Program-made: the position numbers and the translations under genes | Shown: one piece after another, positions 18,164 through 26,580 of the stretch | Position numbering within the stretch: the first letter of the stretch is position 1 | Layout: every line of letters begins with the position of its first letter | Notes under the pieces: model-generated | What the model was told of the DNA's origin: nothing | Databases searched by the model: none | Seen by the model: only the letters and a program-made list of their open reading frames with translations | DNA from: Pantoea piersonii | Lineage (GTDB): Bacteria; Pseudomonadota; Gammaproteobacteria; Enterobacterales; Enterobacteriaceae | DNA: 64,000 bases | Assembly (NCBI RefSeq): GCF_003612015.1 | Contig: NZ_RARB01000007.1 | Span: 62,562-126,561, forward strand | Direction of reading: 5' to 3'

Positions 18164-18877
18164 ATGAAACGCAGAGAGTTTCTCACCTCCGTGGCTGCCC
18201 TGGGCGTGGCGTCGTCGCTGCCCATCGCAAAAGCTGAAACCGTCCAGGGTGGTCAACCCTGGGAACCCGGCAAAATCAACACGCCGTCTCTGCCGCGCAA
18301 AGGCGGCCTGCAATATCTTACACCGCACGAGTTCGACACTGTTGGCGCAATCGCCGAACGCTTTATTCCTGCTGACGATCTGAGCATCAGCGGTAAAGAG
18401 GCGGGCTGCGCGACCTTTATCGATCGCCAGCTGGCGGGCGATTACGGCAATGCGGTAGCCATCTACCGTCTGGGCCGCTTTGTGAAAGGCACCCCGGAGC
18501 AGGGGCCGCAGTCTCCGCTGACGCCTGCACAGCGCTATCGTCAGGGCCTCGCCGCGCTCGATGCCTGGACGCAAAAAACCTTCAACAAAGACTTTGTCGC
18601 GCTGAGCGGCGACCAGCAGGACGATCTGCTGCGCCGTATGGAAGCGAACCAGCTCGATCTCGGGCCGGAAGTCGAGACTAAAGTCTTCTTCGAACTGCTG
18701 CTGCAGAACGTGCGCGAAGGCTTTTTGTCCGATCCCATCTACGGCGGTAACAAAGACATGGCGAGCTGGAAAATGATCGGTTTTCCCGGCGCGCGCTATG
18801 ACTTCCGCGACCTGATTGGCAAGAAAGGGAAGAAGCTCAACATCATCCCGACCAGCCTGATTGATAACACCCTTTGA
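18164..18877 (+). CDS. Membrane-bound gluconate 2-dehydrogenase, small (gamma) subunit
   Basis: The 237-residue protein starts MKRREFLTSVAALGVASSLP, a Tat signal peptide (KRREFL). The rest matches the gluconate 2-dehydrogenase subunit 3 family, with an N-terminal HEFDTVGAIAERFIPADD segment and a later MEANQLDLG. The small subunit carries the Tat signal that exports the complex and partners the FAD subunit, which has no signal of its own. It is the first gene of a three-gene operon in the order gamma, FAD subunit, cytochrome c, the known order of membrane-bound gluconate dehydrogenases. 2-ketogluconate dehydrogenase or another sugar dehydrogenase of the same family is the main alternative. Confidence 0.88.
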   Translation: MKRREFLTSVAALGVASSLPIAKAETVQGGQPWEPGKINTPSLPRKGGLQYLTPHEFDTVGAIAERFIPADDLSISGKEAGCATFIDRQLAGDYGNAVAIYRLGRFVKGTPEQGPQSPLTPAQRYRQGLAALDAWTQKTFNKDFVALSGDQQDDLLRRMEANQLDLGPEVETKVFFELLLQNVREGFLSDPIYGGNKDMASWKMIGFPGARYDFRDLIGKKGKKLNIIPTSLIDNTL

Positions 18878-18909
18878 CTCTTCAGTCTGACTGAGCAGTG
18901 AGTTAACAC

Positions 18910-20682
18910 ATGCAAAATATTCGTCCAAAAGCTGACGCTGTGATCGTCGGCCTGGGTTGGTGCGGCTCGTTGATTGCCGAAGAGCTGACCCGCGCTGGCC
19001 TGAACGTGGTCGCCATCGAACGCGGCCCCTGGTTTGAAACCGCCACTGATTTTCCGCCCTCTATCGACACCGATGAACTGCGCTGGGATACCCGCCGCAG
19101 CATGCTGCTGCCCCCTGCGGTAGAAACCACCACGTTCCGTAATAATCGCACGGAGACCGCGCTGCCGACGCGCGAATGGAACCTGAACGAGCTGGGCTAT
19201 AACGTCGGCGGCTCCGGCACTCACTGGGCCGGTATGGCCTGGCGCTTTACGCCGTGGGATTTCCAGCCTTATACCCAGACGGTTGAGCGCTACGGCAAGC
19301 AGCAGATCGCCAAAGGGCTGATTCTGCAGGACTGGGGCGTGACCTACGACGAACTGGAGCCTTTTTACGATCGTTTCGAGAAGATCGCTGGCGTTTCCGG
19401 TAAAGCGGGCAAGCTTAACGGCGAGATCATTCCCGACGGCAACCCCTTCGAAGGCAACCGCAGCAGCGACTATCCGCTGCCGCCGCTGGAGAGCACGCGC
19501 CTGACCGATCTGTTCCGCGACGCGGCGAAATCCCTTGGCCAGCATCCCTTTATGGTGCCTGCCGGACAGACCTCGCGCGCCTACGTTAACCCGCTCGGCG
19601 TCCATATGGGACCTTGCACCTACTGCGGCTACTGCCTCTATTACGGCTGCGGCAACTTCTCCAAATCCAGCCCGAACGCCTGCGTGATCCCGGCGCTGAT
19701 GCAGCGTGAAAACTTTACCGTACTGACCGATTCCGCCGTCGTGCGCGTTAATAAATCGGAAGATGGCAAAACCGCCACCGGCGTAACTTATATCGACAAG
19801 AACAAAAAAGAGTGGGTGCAGCCAGCCGATATCGTCATTCTGTCGGCATTCCAGATGCAGAACGTGCGCCTGCTGCTGCTGTCTAAAATCGGCCAGCCTT
19901 ACAATCCGGAAACCAAAACCGGTACGGTCGGTCGCGCTTACAGCTTCCAGACCGTCTCCGGCGCCAGCCTGTTCTTCGAAGATGAATACCTTAACCAGTT
20001 TATCGGCGCAGGCGCGCTGTCGCAGCAGGTAGACGACTGGAACGGCGATAACTTCGATCACAGCGGCAAAGGCTTTATCGGCGGCGCTGGCATCCTGGTG
20101 GTAGCGCGCGGCGCGCGTCCTATCGGCAACGCCGACGCGCTTTTGCCAGGTACGCCGCGCTGGGGCAAAGAGTGGAAAAAGGCCTACACCCACGCTTTCC
20201 AGAACGCGACCTTTATCTTCGGTCAGGGCACCAGCTTCTCACACGAAGATTATTACCTCGATCTCGACCCGGAATACAAAGATGACAACGGCAACCCACT
20301 GCTGCGCGTCACCTTCGACTACAACGAAAACGATCGCCGTTCAGCGAAGTTTATCGAAGAGAAGAGCGTAGAGATCGGCAAGGCGATGGGCGCGAAAACC
20401 GTGATCGGCACCAACTCGGCGGCGGGCAAATATTCGCCCTATAACTTCGCCAGCGACCATACCATCGGCGGCGCGGTGATGGGCACCGATCCGAAAACCA
20501 GCGTACTCAACCGCTATCAGCAGAGCTGGGATATGCACAACCTGTTTGTGCTTGGCGCCTCCTCGTTCCCGAACAATGCAGGCTACAACCCAACCGGTAC
20601 TATCGGCGCGCTAAGCCTCTGGACGGCGAAGGCGATCGTGGAGCAGTACCTGAAAAACCCCGGCCCACTGGTGAAGGTGTGA
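18910..20682 (+). CDS. Membrane-bound gluconate 2-dehydrogenase, FAD-binding GMC-type catalytic subunit
   Basis: The protein has 590 residues. The ADP-binding motif VIVGLGWCGSLIAEELTRAG lies near residue 10. A cysteine cluster CTYCGYCLYYGCG (about residues 235-247) sits where related FAD-dependent sugar dehydrogenases hold an iron-sulfur cluster. The C-terminal GMC region with NAGYNPTGTIGALSLWTA (about residue 555) and the probable active-site His/Asn pair is present. It oxidises a sugar acid, most likely D-gluconate to 2-ketogluconate, at the periplasmic face of the inner membrane. No signal peptide is present, so export presumably depends on the Tat signal of the preceding subunit. Gaps are 32 bases before and 1 base after. 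Confidence 0.9.
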   Translation: MQNIRPKADAVIVGLGWCGSLIAEELTRAGLNVVAIERGPWFETATDFPPSIDTDELRWDTRRSMLLPPAVETTTFRNNRTETALPTREWNLNELGYNVGGSGTHWAGMAWRFTPWDFQPYTQTVERYGKQQIAKGLILQDWGVTYDELEPFYDRFEKIAGVSGKAGKLNGEIIPDGNPFEGNRSSDYPLPPLESTRLTDLFRDAAKSLGQHPFMVPAGQTSRAYVNPLGVHMGPCTYCGYCLYYGCGNFSKSSPNACVIPALMQRENFTVLTDSAVVRVNKSEDGKTATGVTYIDKNKKEWVQPADIVILSAFQMQNVRLLLLSKIGQPYNPETKTGTVGRAYSFQTVSGASLFFEDEYLNQFIGAGALSQQVDDWNGDNFDHSGKGFIGGAGILVVARGARPIGNADALLPGTPRWGKEWKKAYTHAFQNATFIFGQGTSFSHEDYYLDLDPEYKDDNGNPLLRVTFDYNENDRRSAKFIEEKSVEIGKAMGAKTVIGTNSAAGKYSPYNFASDHTIGGAVMGTDPKTSVLNRYQQSWDMHNLFVLGASSFPNNAGYNPTGTIGALSLWTAKAIVEQYLKNPGPLVKV

Positions 20683-20683
20683 T

Positions 20684-21994
20684 ATGAAAAAAACGACCCT
20701 TGCAGGCGGCGCGGTGGTGATCGCAGCCATTATTGCGGCGGGCCTGCTGTGGCAAAACGGCGATACCTCGGGCGATGACGTGGCGGATAATCAGACGCTG
20801 ACCGGTCAGCCGCCAGCGGCGGCGGATGCCGCTGCGGTGGCGCGCGGCCGCTATGTGGCGATTGCCGGTGACTGCGTGGCCTGCCATACCGCGCCGGGCA
20901 GCAAAGAGGCCTTTGCCGGCGGCTACTCTATCAGCACGCCGTTTGGCGGCATTTTCGCCAGCAACATTACGCCGGATAAAGAGACGGGCATCGGCAACTG
21001 GACCGAGCGCGACTTCTACCGCGCGGTGCGTCACGGCAGAGGTAAAGCGGGCGAGCACCTTTACCCGGCGATGCCGTACAACGCCTACGTAAAAGTCAGC
21101 GATCAGGATATGCACGACCTGTGGATGTATATGCGCTCGGTAAAACCGGTGCACTACAAGGTGCCGGAAACCAATCTGGGCTTCCCGTACAATATCCGAC
21201 TGGCGATGATGGGCTGGAATCTGCTTTTCTTCCGCAACAGCGCCTTTGAAACCGATCCGGGCAAGTCCGCCGAGTTCAATCGCGGCGCCTATCTGGTAGA
21301 GGGGCTGGAGCACTGCGGCGCCTGCCATACGCCGAAAAATCTGCTGGGCGGCGATACTGACGCCTATTTGCAGGGCAGCAACCTCAGCGAATGGCACGCG
21401 CCGGACCTGACTTCGAACCGCTATGTCGGCGTCGGCAACTGGAGCAAAGAGCAGATCGTGGATTACCTGAAGCTGGGCAGCAACCACGTCGCGGTCGCGT
21501 CCGGCCCGATGGCGGAAGCGGTCACCAACTCGACGCAATATCTTAACGACGCCGATTTGCGCGCTATCGCAACTTATCTGAAGGCGCAGCCCGCCTCCGC
21601 GACCCAGCCGCCGCAGCCGCAGACCCCTGACAGCGCGCTGATGAAGACGGGAGCGAATGTTTACAGCGCCAACTGCAGCGCCTGTCATAACAGCGACGGC
21701 AAGGGGATCCCGAACCTGGCCGCCAGCCTGGCGAACAACCCAGGCCTGCTGGCAGATGACGCCTCGTCTGTCATCACAACGGTGTTGCAGGGCGGACGCG
21801 GCGCGGTGACGCAGGGCAATCCGACCAGCGGCGCGATGCCGAGTTTCGCCTGGAAGCTGACTGACGAGCAGGTCGCTGCGGTATCGACCTATATCCGCAA
21901 CAGCTGGGGCAACGCCGCGACGCCGGTGAAGGCCGAGGAAGTGGCAGGCAAGCGCAGGCTGCTGAAGCTGCCAGACCAGATGGCGGCACACTAA
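20684..21994 (+). CDS. Membrane-bound gluconate 2-dehydrogenase, triheme cytochrome c subunit
   Basis: The 436-residue protein begins with an uncleaved or cleaved hydrophobic signal (MKKTTLAGGAVVIAAIIAAG). Three CxxCH haem sites are visible: CVACH (about residue 65), CGACH (about 211) and CSACH (about 331). This is the triheme pattern of the cytochrome subunit of gluconate, 2-ketogluconate and sorbitol dehydrogenases. It passes electrons from the FAD subunit to ubiquinone or an oxidase. A downstream Met in GAMPSF may be the axial ligand of the third haem. Its ATG overlaps nothing, lying one base after the preceding stop, so the operon is tightly coupled. Confidence 0.92.
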   Translation: MKKTTLAGGAVVIAAIIAAGLLWQNGDTSGDDVADNQTLTGQPPAAADAAAVARGRYVAIAGDCVACHTAPGSKEAFAGGYSISTPFGGIFASNITPDKETGIGNWTERDFYRAVRHGRGKAGEHLYPAMPYNAYVKVSDQDMHDLWMYMRSVKPVHYKVPETNLGFPYNIRLAMMGWNLLFFRNSAFETDPGKSAEFNRGAYLVEGLEHCGACHTPKNLLGGDTDAYLQGSNLSEWHAPDLTSNRYVGVGNWSKEQIVDYLKLGSNHVAVASGPMAEAVTNSTQYLNDADLRAIATYLKAQPASATQPPQPQTPDSALMKTGANVYSANCSACHNSDGKGIPNLAASLANNPGLLADDASSVITTVLQGGRGAVTQGNPTSGAMPSFAWKLTDEQVAAVSTYIRNSWGNAATPVKAEEVAGKRRLLKLPDQMAAH

Positions 21995-22000
21995 AAAGAG

Positions 22001-22023
22001 AGGCGGCGTCAGCCGCCTTTTTT
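22001..22023 (+). terminator. Terminator of the gluconate dehydrogenase operon
   Basis: AGGCGGC, loop GTCA, GCCGCCT, followed by a T-run. The terminator begins 7 bases after the stop codon. Confidence 0.85.
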
Positions 22024-22113
22024 ACACCCAGTGCTCTCGCCTTTCTTCATCGCCTCTCAATTCGCGTGCCAGGCTATAAGCTGTTTAAGTCACTTCATCA
22101 GAGAGGAACGGAT

Positions 22114-22776
22114 ATGGCAGGCAAAGCATTAGTCATTGGCGCATCGCGCGGTATCGGGCTGGCGGTGGTCAACGCGCTGGCGGCAAAAGGCTGGCAGGTA
22201 ACGGCAACCTATCGCAGCAGCGCGCCGGAGGCCGAAGCGCAGTGGCACGAGCTGGATATGACGCATCAGGACCAGGTGCGCCAGCTGGCGGCGCAGCTCA
22301 AGGACGAGACCTTTGACGCGATCCTGATCAACGCAGGCATTTCTGGCCCGTCGCATCAGAACCTGCTGCAGAGCAGCGACGCCGAGCTGGCGCAGCTCTT
22401 TCTGACCAACGCTATCGCGCCGGTACGCAGCGCGGAAACCCTGCTGCCGCTGCTGGCGAAGCAGAATGGCGTTATCGGCTTTACCACCTCGATTCTCGGC
22501 AGCCTGAACGAGAACGATACGGCGGCGATGCCGATCTACTCCGCCAGCAAATCGGCGCTCAATATGCTGAGCCGCGCGCTATTGCCGCAGATTAACGAGC
22601 ATAACGCGACGCTGCTGTCGCTGCATCCAGGCTGGGTGAAAACCGATATGGGCGGCGAATCCGCGCCGGTGACGGTGGAGCAGAGCGGCGAAGGGCTGGT
22701 GCAGCAGCTGGAGGCGTATCGCGGACGCGGCGGCCACCACTACGTGGACTATGCCGGACAGCTATTGCAGTGGTAA
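22114..22776 (+). CDS. Short-chain dehydrogenase/reductase
   Basis: The 220-residue protein starts at the ATG after GAGAGGAACGG. The open frame extends 16 codons upstream without a ribosome-binding site. SDR features are GASRGIG (residues about 8-14), INAGISG (about 77) and the catalytic pair YSASKSA (Tyr about 145, Lys about 149), with a Ser in TTSILGS (about 130-136). This is a classical-type SDR of the small csgA/YciK-like size class, NAD(P)-dependent, with unknown substrate. It stands alone after the gluconate dehydrogenase terminator, with its own promoter implied. Confidence 0.85.
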   Translation: MAGKALVIGASRGIGLAVVNALAAKGWQVTATYRSSAPEAEAQWHELDMTHQDQVRQLAAQLKDETFDAILINAGISGPSHQNLLQSSDAELAQLFLTNAIAPVRSAETLLPLLAKQNGVIGFTTSILGSLNENDTAAMPIYSASKSALNMLSRALLPQINEHNATLLSLHPGWVKTDMGGESAPVTVEQSGEGLVQQLEAYRGRGGHHYVDYAGQLLQW

Positions 22777-22781
22777 ATCCG

Positions 22782-22801
22782 GGCGCGCCAGCGCCTTTTT
22801 T
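22782..22801 (+). terminator. Weak terminator after the SDR gene
   Basis: GGCGC, loop GCCA, GCGCC and then six T residues, just past the stop at 22776. The stem is short. Confidence 0.6.
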
Positions 22802-22855
22802 GCATCTGCAGCGGCGAAACACTACACTCGCGGCATAGTCTGACAAGGAGTTCGT

Positions 22856-23515
22856 ATGTCTCATTCCCTTCAGCGTAAGCCGCTGCCGCTGCCTGGCGGC
22901 CATAACAAAGTCCTGCTGCACTCCTGTTGTGCGCCCTGTTCCGGCGAGGTTATGGAGGCGATGCTCGCGTCCGGCATCGACTACACCATCTTCTTCTATA
23001 ACCCCAATATCCACCCGCTGAAAGAGTATGAGCTGCGCAAAGAGGAGAATATCCGCTTTGCTGAACAGTTCGGCGTGCCCTTTGTCGACGCGGACTACGA
23101 CCGTGATAACTGGTTTGAGCGCGCAAAAGGGATGGAGTGGGAGCCGGAACGCGGCGAGCGCTGCACCATGTGCTTTGATATGCGCTTTGAGCGCACCGCG
23201 CTTTACGCCCATGAACATGGCTTTCCCGTTATCACCAGCTCGCTTGGCATTTCGCGCTGGAAGAATATGCAGCAAATCAATGACTGCGGCGTGCGTGCCG
23301 CGTCGCGCTATCCCGATATGCTCTACTGGGAGTTTAACTGGCGCAAAGGCGGCGGGTCAGCGCGTATGATCGAAATCAGCAAGCGCGAGCGTTTTTATCA
23401 GCAGGAGTACTGCGGCTGCATCTATTCGCTGCGCGACAGCAATCGTCATCGCGTCGCCAACGGGCGTGAACGTATCAAGATCGGCGTGCAGTATTATACC
23501 CCGGACGAAGAGTAG
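22856..23515 (+). CDS. queH: Epoxyqueuosine reductase QueH
   Basis: The 219-residue DUF208/QueH protein has the diagnostic cysteines HSCCAPCSG (about residues 22-30), CTMCFD (about 102-107) and YCGCIYS (about 184-190), which hold a 4Fe-4S cluster and further metal or redox cysteines. QueH is the cobalamin-independent enzyme for the last step of queuosine synthesis in tRNA, reducing epoxyqueuosine, as an alternative to cobalamin-dependent QueG. The ATG follows CAAGGAG. The gene is single, with a terminator on its 3' side. Whether the genome also holds queG cannot be seen here. Confidence 0.9.
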   Translation: MSHSLQRKPLPLPGGHNKVLLHSCCAPCSGEVMEAMLASGIDYTIFFYNPNIHPLKEYELRKEENIRFAEQFGVPFVDADYDRDNWFERAKGMEWEPERGERCTMCFDMRFERTALYAHEHGFPVITSSLGISRWKNMQQINDCGVRAASRYPDMLYWEFNWRKGGGSARMIEISKRERFYQQEYCGCIYSLRDSNRHRVANGRERIKIGVQYYTPDEE

Positions 23516-23521
23516 AAAAAT

Positions 23522-23542
23522 AAAGGGCGGCGATCGCCCTTT
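23522..23542. terminator. Bidirectional terminator after queH
   Basis: AAAGGGCG, loop GCGAT, CGCCCTTT, a symmetric stem directly after the queH stop. It also lies on the 3' side of the convergent MarA-like gene. Confidence 0.75.
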
Positions 23543-23565
23543 ATTCCCGACAGCCGCGCAGGCAT

Positions 23566-24057
23566 TCAGCGCAGGCCATTGCGCGCCTCATCTGTGTCGA
23601 TAGTACGGATTTCCAGGCGAGCCGCAGTAAAACGCCTGCGATCGCTGGCCGCTGGCTGTGCCTGGCGGCAAAGCTCGCACGGATTTGTATTGCCTTCCAG
23701 CTGCGCCTGCGTTTGCGCGTCCAGCTGTTGCTTACGGCAGACGTAAGGCGTACAGCCCATTACCTGTTTAAACGATCGCGTAAATGACTGCTGGCTTTCA
23801 AAATGGTATTTCATCGCCAGCGTAATAATGGGCGTAGAACTGCTTTTGAGCGCATGAACGCAGGCGGCCAGCTTTCGCTGACGGATATAGCGCGCCAGAG
23901 TTTCGTTGCGGCAACGTGCAAACAGCTTCTGTAAATACCATTTGGAATAACCCGACTTTTCGGCAATGTCATCTATGCTAAGCCGCTGATCGAGATGGTT
24001 GTTAATCCACTCGGTAATGCTATCAATCACTTCTTCGTTATATTTTTTCTCACGCAT
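23566..24057 (-). CDS. MarA/SoxS/RamA-like AraC-family regulator with extended C-terminus
   Basis: The 163-residue protein begins MREKKYNEEVIDSITEWINNHL, with two helix-turn-helix motifs of the XylS/AraC DNA-binding domain. The first is IDDIAEKSGYSKWYLQKLFA (about residues 28-47), nearly the MarA/RamA sequence. The second covers ESQQSFTRSFKQVMGCTP (about 78-95). The domain ends near residue 105, where MarA and RamA end. Here about 55 more residues follow, including NPCELCRQ with a CxxC pair. The ATG at 24057 is preceded by GAGG at good spacing and preferred over the TTG at 24072. Regulation of stress or efflux genes is a family inference. Confidence 0.85.
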   Translation of the reverse strand: MREKKYNEEVIDSITEWINNHLDQRLSIDDIAEKSGYSKWYLQKLFARCRNETLARYIRQRKLAACVHALKSSSTPIITLAMKYHFESQQSFTRSFKQVMGCTPYVCRKQQLDAQTQAQLEGNTNPCELCRQAQPAASDRRRFTAARLEIRTIDTDEARNGLR

Positions 24058-24470
24058 AATCAACCTCATCAAACAGTTGGATACAGTGTAGGGAATTTAA
24101 TGTTTCTCTATACGCGGCTTCGGTAAAGAAATATCAGAAAACGCATGTTTATTTTTTTGCAAGAGGAGCGGTATCGATGGTTTTTATCAAATGCTGGCGA
24201 AGGTTAATTAACGGATTCGGTGGGCAAATAAAAAGTTAAATAAGCGTGAAAATAATGTTTGACTTTGCTGTTAACCCTTTAGCGATTCTGTAATGTCGAG
24301 AACGCGTATCGTTTAAAGCAGTTCTGCCGCAGGCGCAGGCCAGCAGGCAAAATAAGCTGAAGCCCGCTACGCTTCTTTATATAAAAATCATCTACATGAC
24401 ACAGCGCATCAATACGCCCGGTTCGCGCGCGTGTCACACTGCCGCTCTTTTTTCCCATGGAGATCATCGC
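24058..24470. other. 413-bp AT-rich gap between the MarA-like gene and the exported hydrolase
   Basis: AT-rich DNA containing the divergent promoters of both neighbours. It contains one 20-codon reading frame with a strong ribosome-binding site (24177-24239, listed separately). No hairpin of note was seen. Confidence 0.5.
24177..24239 (+). CDS. Candidate small protein of 20 residues
   Basis: A 20-codon frame (ATG 24177, TAA 24237-24239) encoding a basic, partly hydrophobic peptide (starts MVFIKCWRRL). It is preceded by AGGAG at 24164-24168, spaced 8 bases from the ATG, an excellent Shine-Dalgarno. The surroundings are AT-rich and otherwise empty. Evidence for translation is only the ribosome-binding site, so this may be chance. 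Confidence 0.3.
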   Translation: MVFIKCWRRLINGFGGQIKS

Positions 24471-25493
24471 ATGCGTCCGACCTCTGGCCTGAAAAAAACG
24501 CTTGCTGCCCTGCTCGCGTCGGTAACCCTGTTTAGCGCTGCGCCCGCGCTGGCCGCCAGCACTTACGGCGAGCAGCTGGAGGGCTTTCACTATCCCTTCC
24601 CGCTGCAGCGCTTCAACTTTTCCTCCCAGCAGCAGCCGCTCAGCATGGGCTACATGGATGTAAAACCAGCTAACCGCGCCAACGGCCAGACGGTCGTACT
24701 GCTGCACGGCAAAAATTTCTGCGGCGCGACATGGGAAGAGAGCATACGCGCGCTGACTCAGGCGGGTTATCGCGTCGTCGCGCCCGACCAGATCGGCTTT
24801 TGCAGCGCCAGCAAACCGGCGCACTATCAGTACAGTTTCCAGCAGCTGGCAGATAACACGCATCAGCTTCTGGCCCATCTCGGCATAAAGAAAGCGGTTA
24901 TCGTTGGTCACTCTACCGGCGGCATGCTGGCTACGCGCTATGCGCTGATGTATCCCGACGAGACGCAGCAGCTGGTGCTGGTGAATCCTATCGGGCTGGA
25001 GGACTGGAAAGCTAAAGGTGCGCCATGGCGCAGCGTCGATCAGTGGTATCAACGCGAGCTGAAGCTCGACGCGGCGGGCATTAAAAAGTATGAGCAGCAC
25101 ACCTACTACAGCGGGCAGTGGAAGCCGGAATATGACAAATGGGTCGATATGCTGGCGGGTCTGAACGCCGGTCCGGGGCACGAGAAAGTCGCGTGGAACT
25201 CGGCGCTGATCTACGACATGATCTTTACCCAGCCGGTGTTTTATGAGTTCGGCGATCTGAAAGTGCCGACCACGCTGATGATCGGTACGGCCGATACCAC
25301 CGCCATCGGCAGCGATATCGCCTCGGCGCAGGTAAAAGCGAAGCTGGGCCACTACGATGTGCTGGGCAAAGAGGCGGCGAAGCGTATTCCCGGCGCACGC
25401 CTGATTGAATTCCCCGGCATGGGCCATGCGCCGCAGATGGAAGCGCCTGCGCAATTTAACCAGACGCTGATCGCAGCGTTAGCGCACCGCTAA
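24471..25493 (+). CDS. Exported alpha/beta hydrolase
   Basis: The 340-residue protein has a Sec signal peptide (MRPTSGLKKTLAALLASVTL then a cleavage site after ALA, about residue 28). The frame is open 25 codons further upstream, but only this ATG gives the signal peptide. The alpha/beta-hydrolase core shows the oxyanion HGKNFCGATW (about residue 78), the nucleophile GHSTGG (Ser about 147), an acid in GTADTTAI (about 276) and the catalytic His in GMGHAPQ (about 324). It resembles periplasmic epoxide-hydrolase or lipase-like members, and its substrate is unknown. It is convergent with the diguanylate cyclase gene, whose stop lies 12 bases beyond. Confidence 0.85.
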   Translation: MRPTSGLKKTLAALLASVTLFSAAPALAASTYGEQLEGFHYPFPLQRFNFSSQQQPLSMGYMDVKPANRANGQTVVLLHGKNFCGATWEESIRALTQAGYRVVAPDQIGFCSASKPAHYQYSFQQLADNTHQLLAHLGIKKAVIVGHSTGGMLATRYALMYPDETQQLVLVNPIGLEDWKAKGAPWRSVDQWYQRELKLDAAGIKKYEQHTYYSGQWKPEYDKWVDMLAGLNAGPGHEKVAWNSALIYDMIFTQPVFYEFGDLKVPTTLMIGTADTTAIGSDIASAQVKAKLGHYDVLGKEAAKRIPGARLIEFPGMGHAPQMEAPAQFNQTLIAALAHR

Positions 25494-25504
25494 CGTCGCG
25501 CAGG

Positions 25505-26476
25505 TTACAGCTGCGCTTTCTTACTCTTTTTAGCGGCGTACATGCGTGCGTCGCTCCCTTCCAGCATCCGCTCCAGGCTTTGCGGGTGGGCGGCGTCAAA
25601 CTCGACCACGCCTGACGAGAAGTGCAGCGCGTAACGACGATTCAGGCTGCTGGCCTGCTGTTGCAGATAACGTTCAAAGTCAGTCAGCAGCGCTTCCGCT
25701 TCCGGCTGACGCAGGCCGTTAAACAGCACGACGAATTCGTCGCCGCCCAGTCGTGCGAAAAGGTCGTGGTGGCTAAAGCAGACCTTCATCGCGTCGGCGA
25801 AATCCATCAGCGCGCGGTCGCCTTCGCGATGGCCGAGGGTATCGTTGATCTGCTTAAACTTATCGAGATCGAGAAAGGTCAGGCTGGCTGGGCGCTGCTT
25901 TAACAGGCAGTCGTTAAGCACCAGCTGCCCAAGGGTCATAAAACCGCGACGGTTAGTGATTTGCGTGAGCTCATCGCAGGTCGCGGTCTGAAACGCCGCC
26001 AGTTCAGCTTCGGCCAGCGCCGCCAGGTCACGCAGCGTTGCGCGATCGTCGGCGCTGAAGTCGCGCGGCTCGGGGCCGAGAATGCAGAGCGTGCCGACGT
26101 TAACGCCGCCTGGCCCGCGCAGCGGACAGCCAGCATAAAAACGAATATGGGGCTCGCCGGTCACCAGCGGGTTATCGTGAAACCGCTCGTCGTTAAGCGT
26201 ATTTTCCACCACCATGATGTCGTCCTGCAGAATAGCGTGACCGCAAAACGAGATATCGCGCGGCGTACTCAGGGCGTCATAGCGGCCGGAAACGGATTTG
26301 AACCACTGCTGGCTGGCTTCCACCAGGCTGACCAGCGCCACGGGCGTGTTAAACAGACGACGCGCCAGACGCGTCAGGCGGTCAAAGCGCTCCTCCGGCG
26401 GCGTATTAAGGATTTTAATCTCGTGCAGTTCGGTAAGGCGTTGCGCCTCATTAGCCGGGTACTGAGGTGCTTTCAT
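25505..26476 (-). CDS. Diguanylate cyclase with N-terminal GAF domain
   Basis: The product has 323 residues from MKAPQYPANEAQRLTELHEIK. It has no membrane segment and is probably soluble. A GAF domain covers residues about 20-160 (ISFCGHAIL, RFYAGCPLRGPGG). A GGDEF domain follows, with intact RLGGDEF (about residue 243) and metal-binding FLDLDKFKQIND (about residue 200). The inhibitory I-site RxxD, expected about five residues before the GGDEF motif, reads SHHD, so product inhibition at this site is probably lost. It would make c-di-GMP in response to a small ligand or redox cue. The frame extends 18 codons upstream, but the MKAP start is chosen for family fit. Confidence 0.88.
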   Translation of the reverse strand: MKAPQYPANEAQRLTELHEIKILNTPPEERFDRLTRLARRLFNTPVALVSLVEASQQWFKSVSGRYDALSTPRDISFCGHAILQDDIMVVENTLNDERFHDNPLVTGEPHIRFYAGCPLRGPGGVNVGTLCILGPEPRDFSADDRATLRDLAALAEAELAAFQTATCDELTQITNRRGFMTLGQLVLNDCLLKQRPASLTFLDLDKFKQINDTLGHREGDRALMDFADAMKVCFSHHDLFARLGGDEFVVLFNGLRQPEAEALLTDFERYLQQQASSLNRRYALHFSSGVVEFDAAHPQSLERMLEGSDARMYAAKKSKKAQL

Positions 26477-26546
26477 CGCGGTACTCTTATCTTTATTTAT
26501 GCAGGTGAAGCGAAACTGGTGTGGCCGCAAGGGCTAAAAGAGATGC

Positions 26547-26565
26547 TGCCGCCATTAAGGCGGCA
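26547..26565 (-). terminator. Terminator of hemB
   Basis: TGCCGCC, loop ATTAA, GGCGGCA, extended by partly paired AGATG/CATCT flanks, with a T-rich stretch on the minus-strand 3' side. Confidence 0.65.
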
Positions 26566-26580
26566 ACATCTCAGGCGGGA

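Noticed and set aside
18796-20193. A 465-codon minus-strand frame opposite the gluconate dehydrogenase genes
   Set aside because: It overlaps two well-supported genes on the plus strand and shows no domain.
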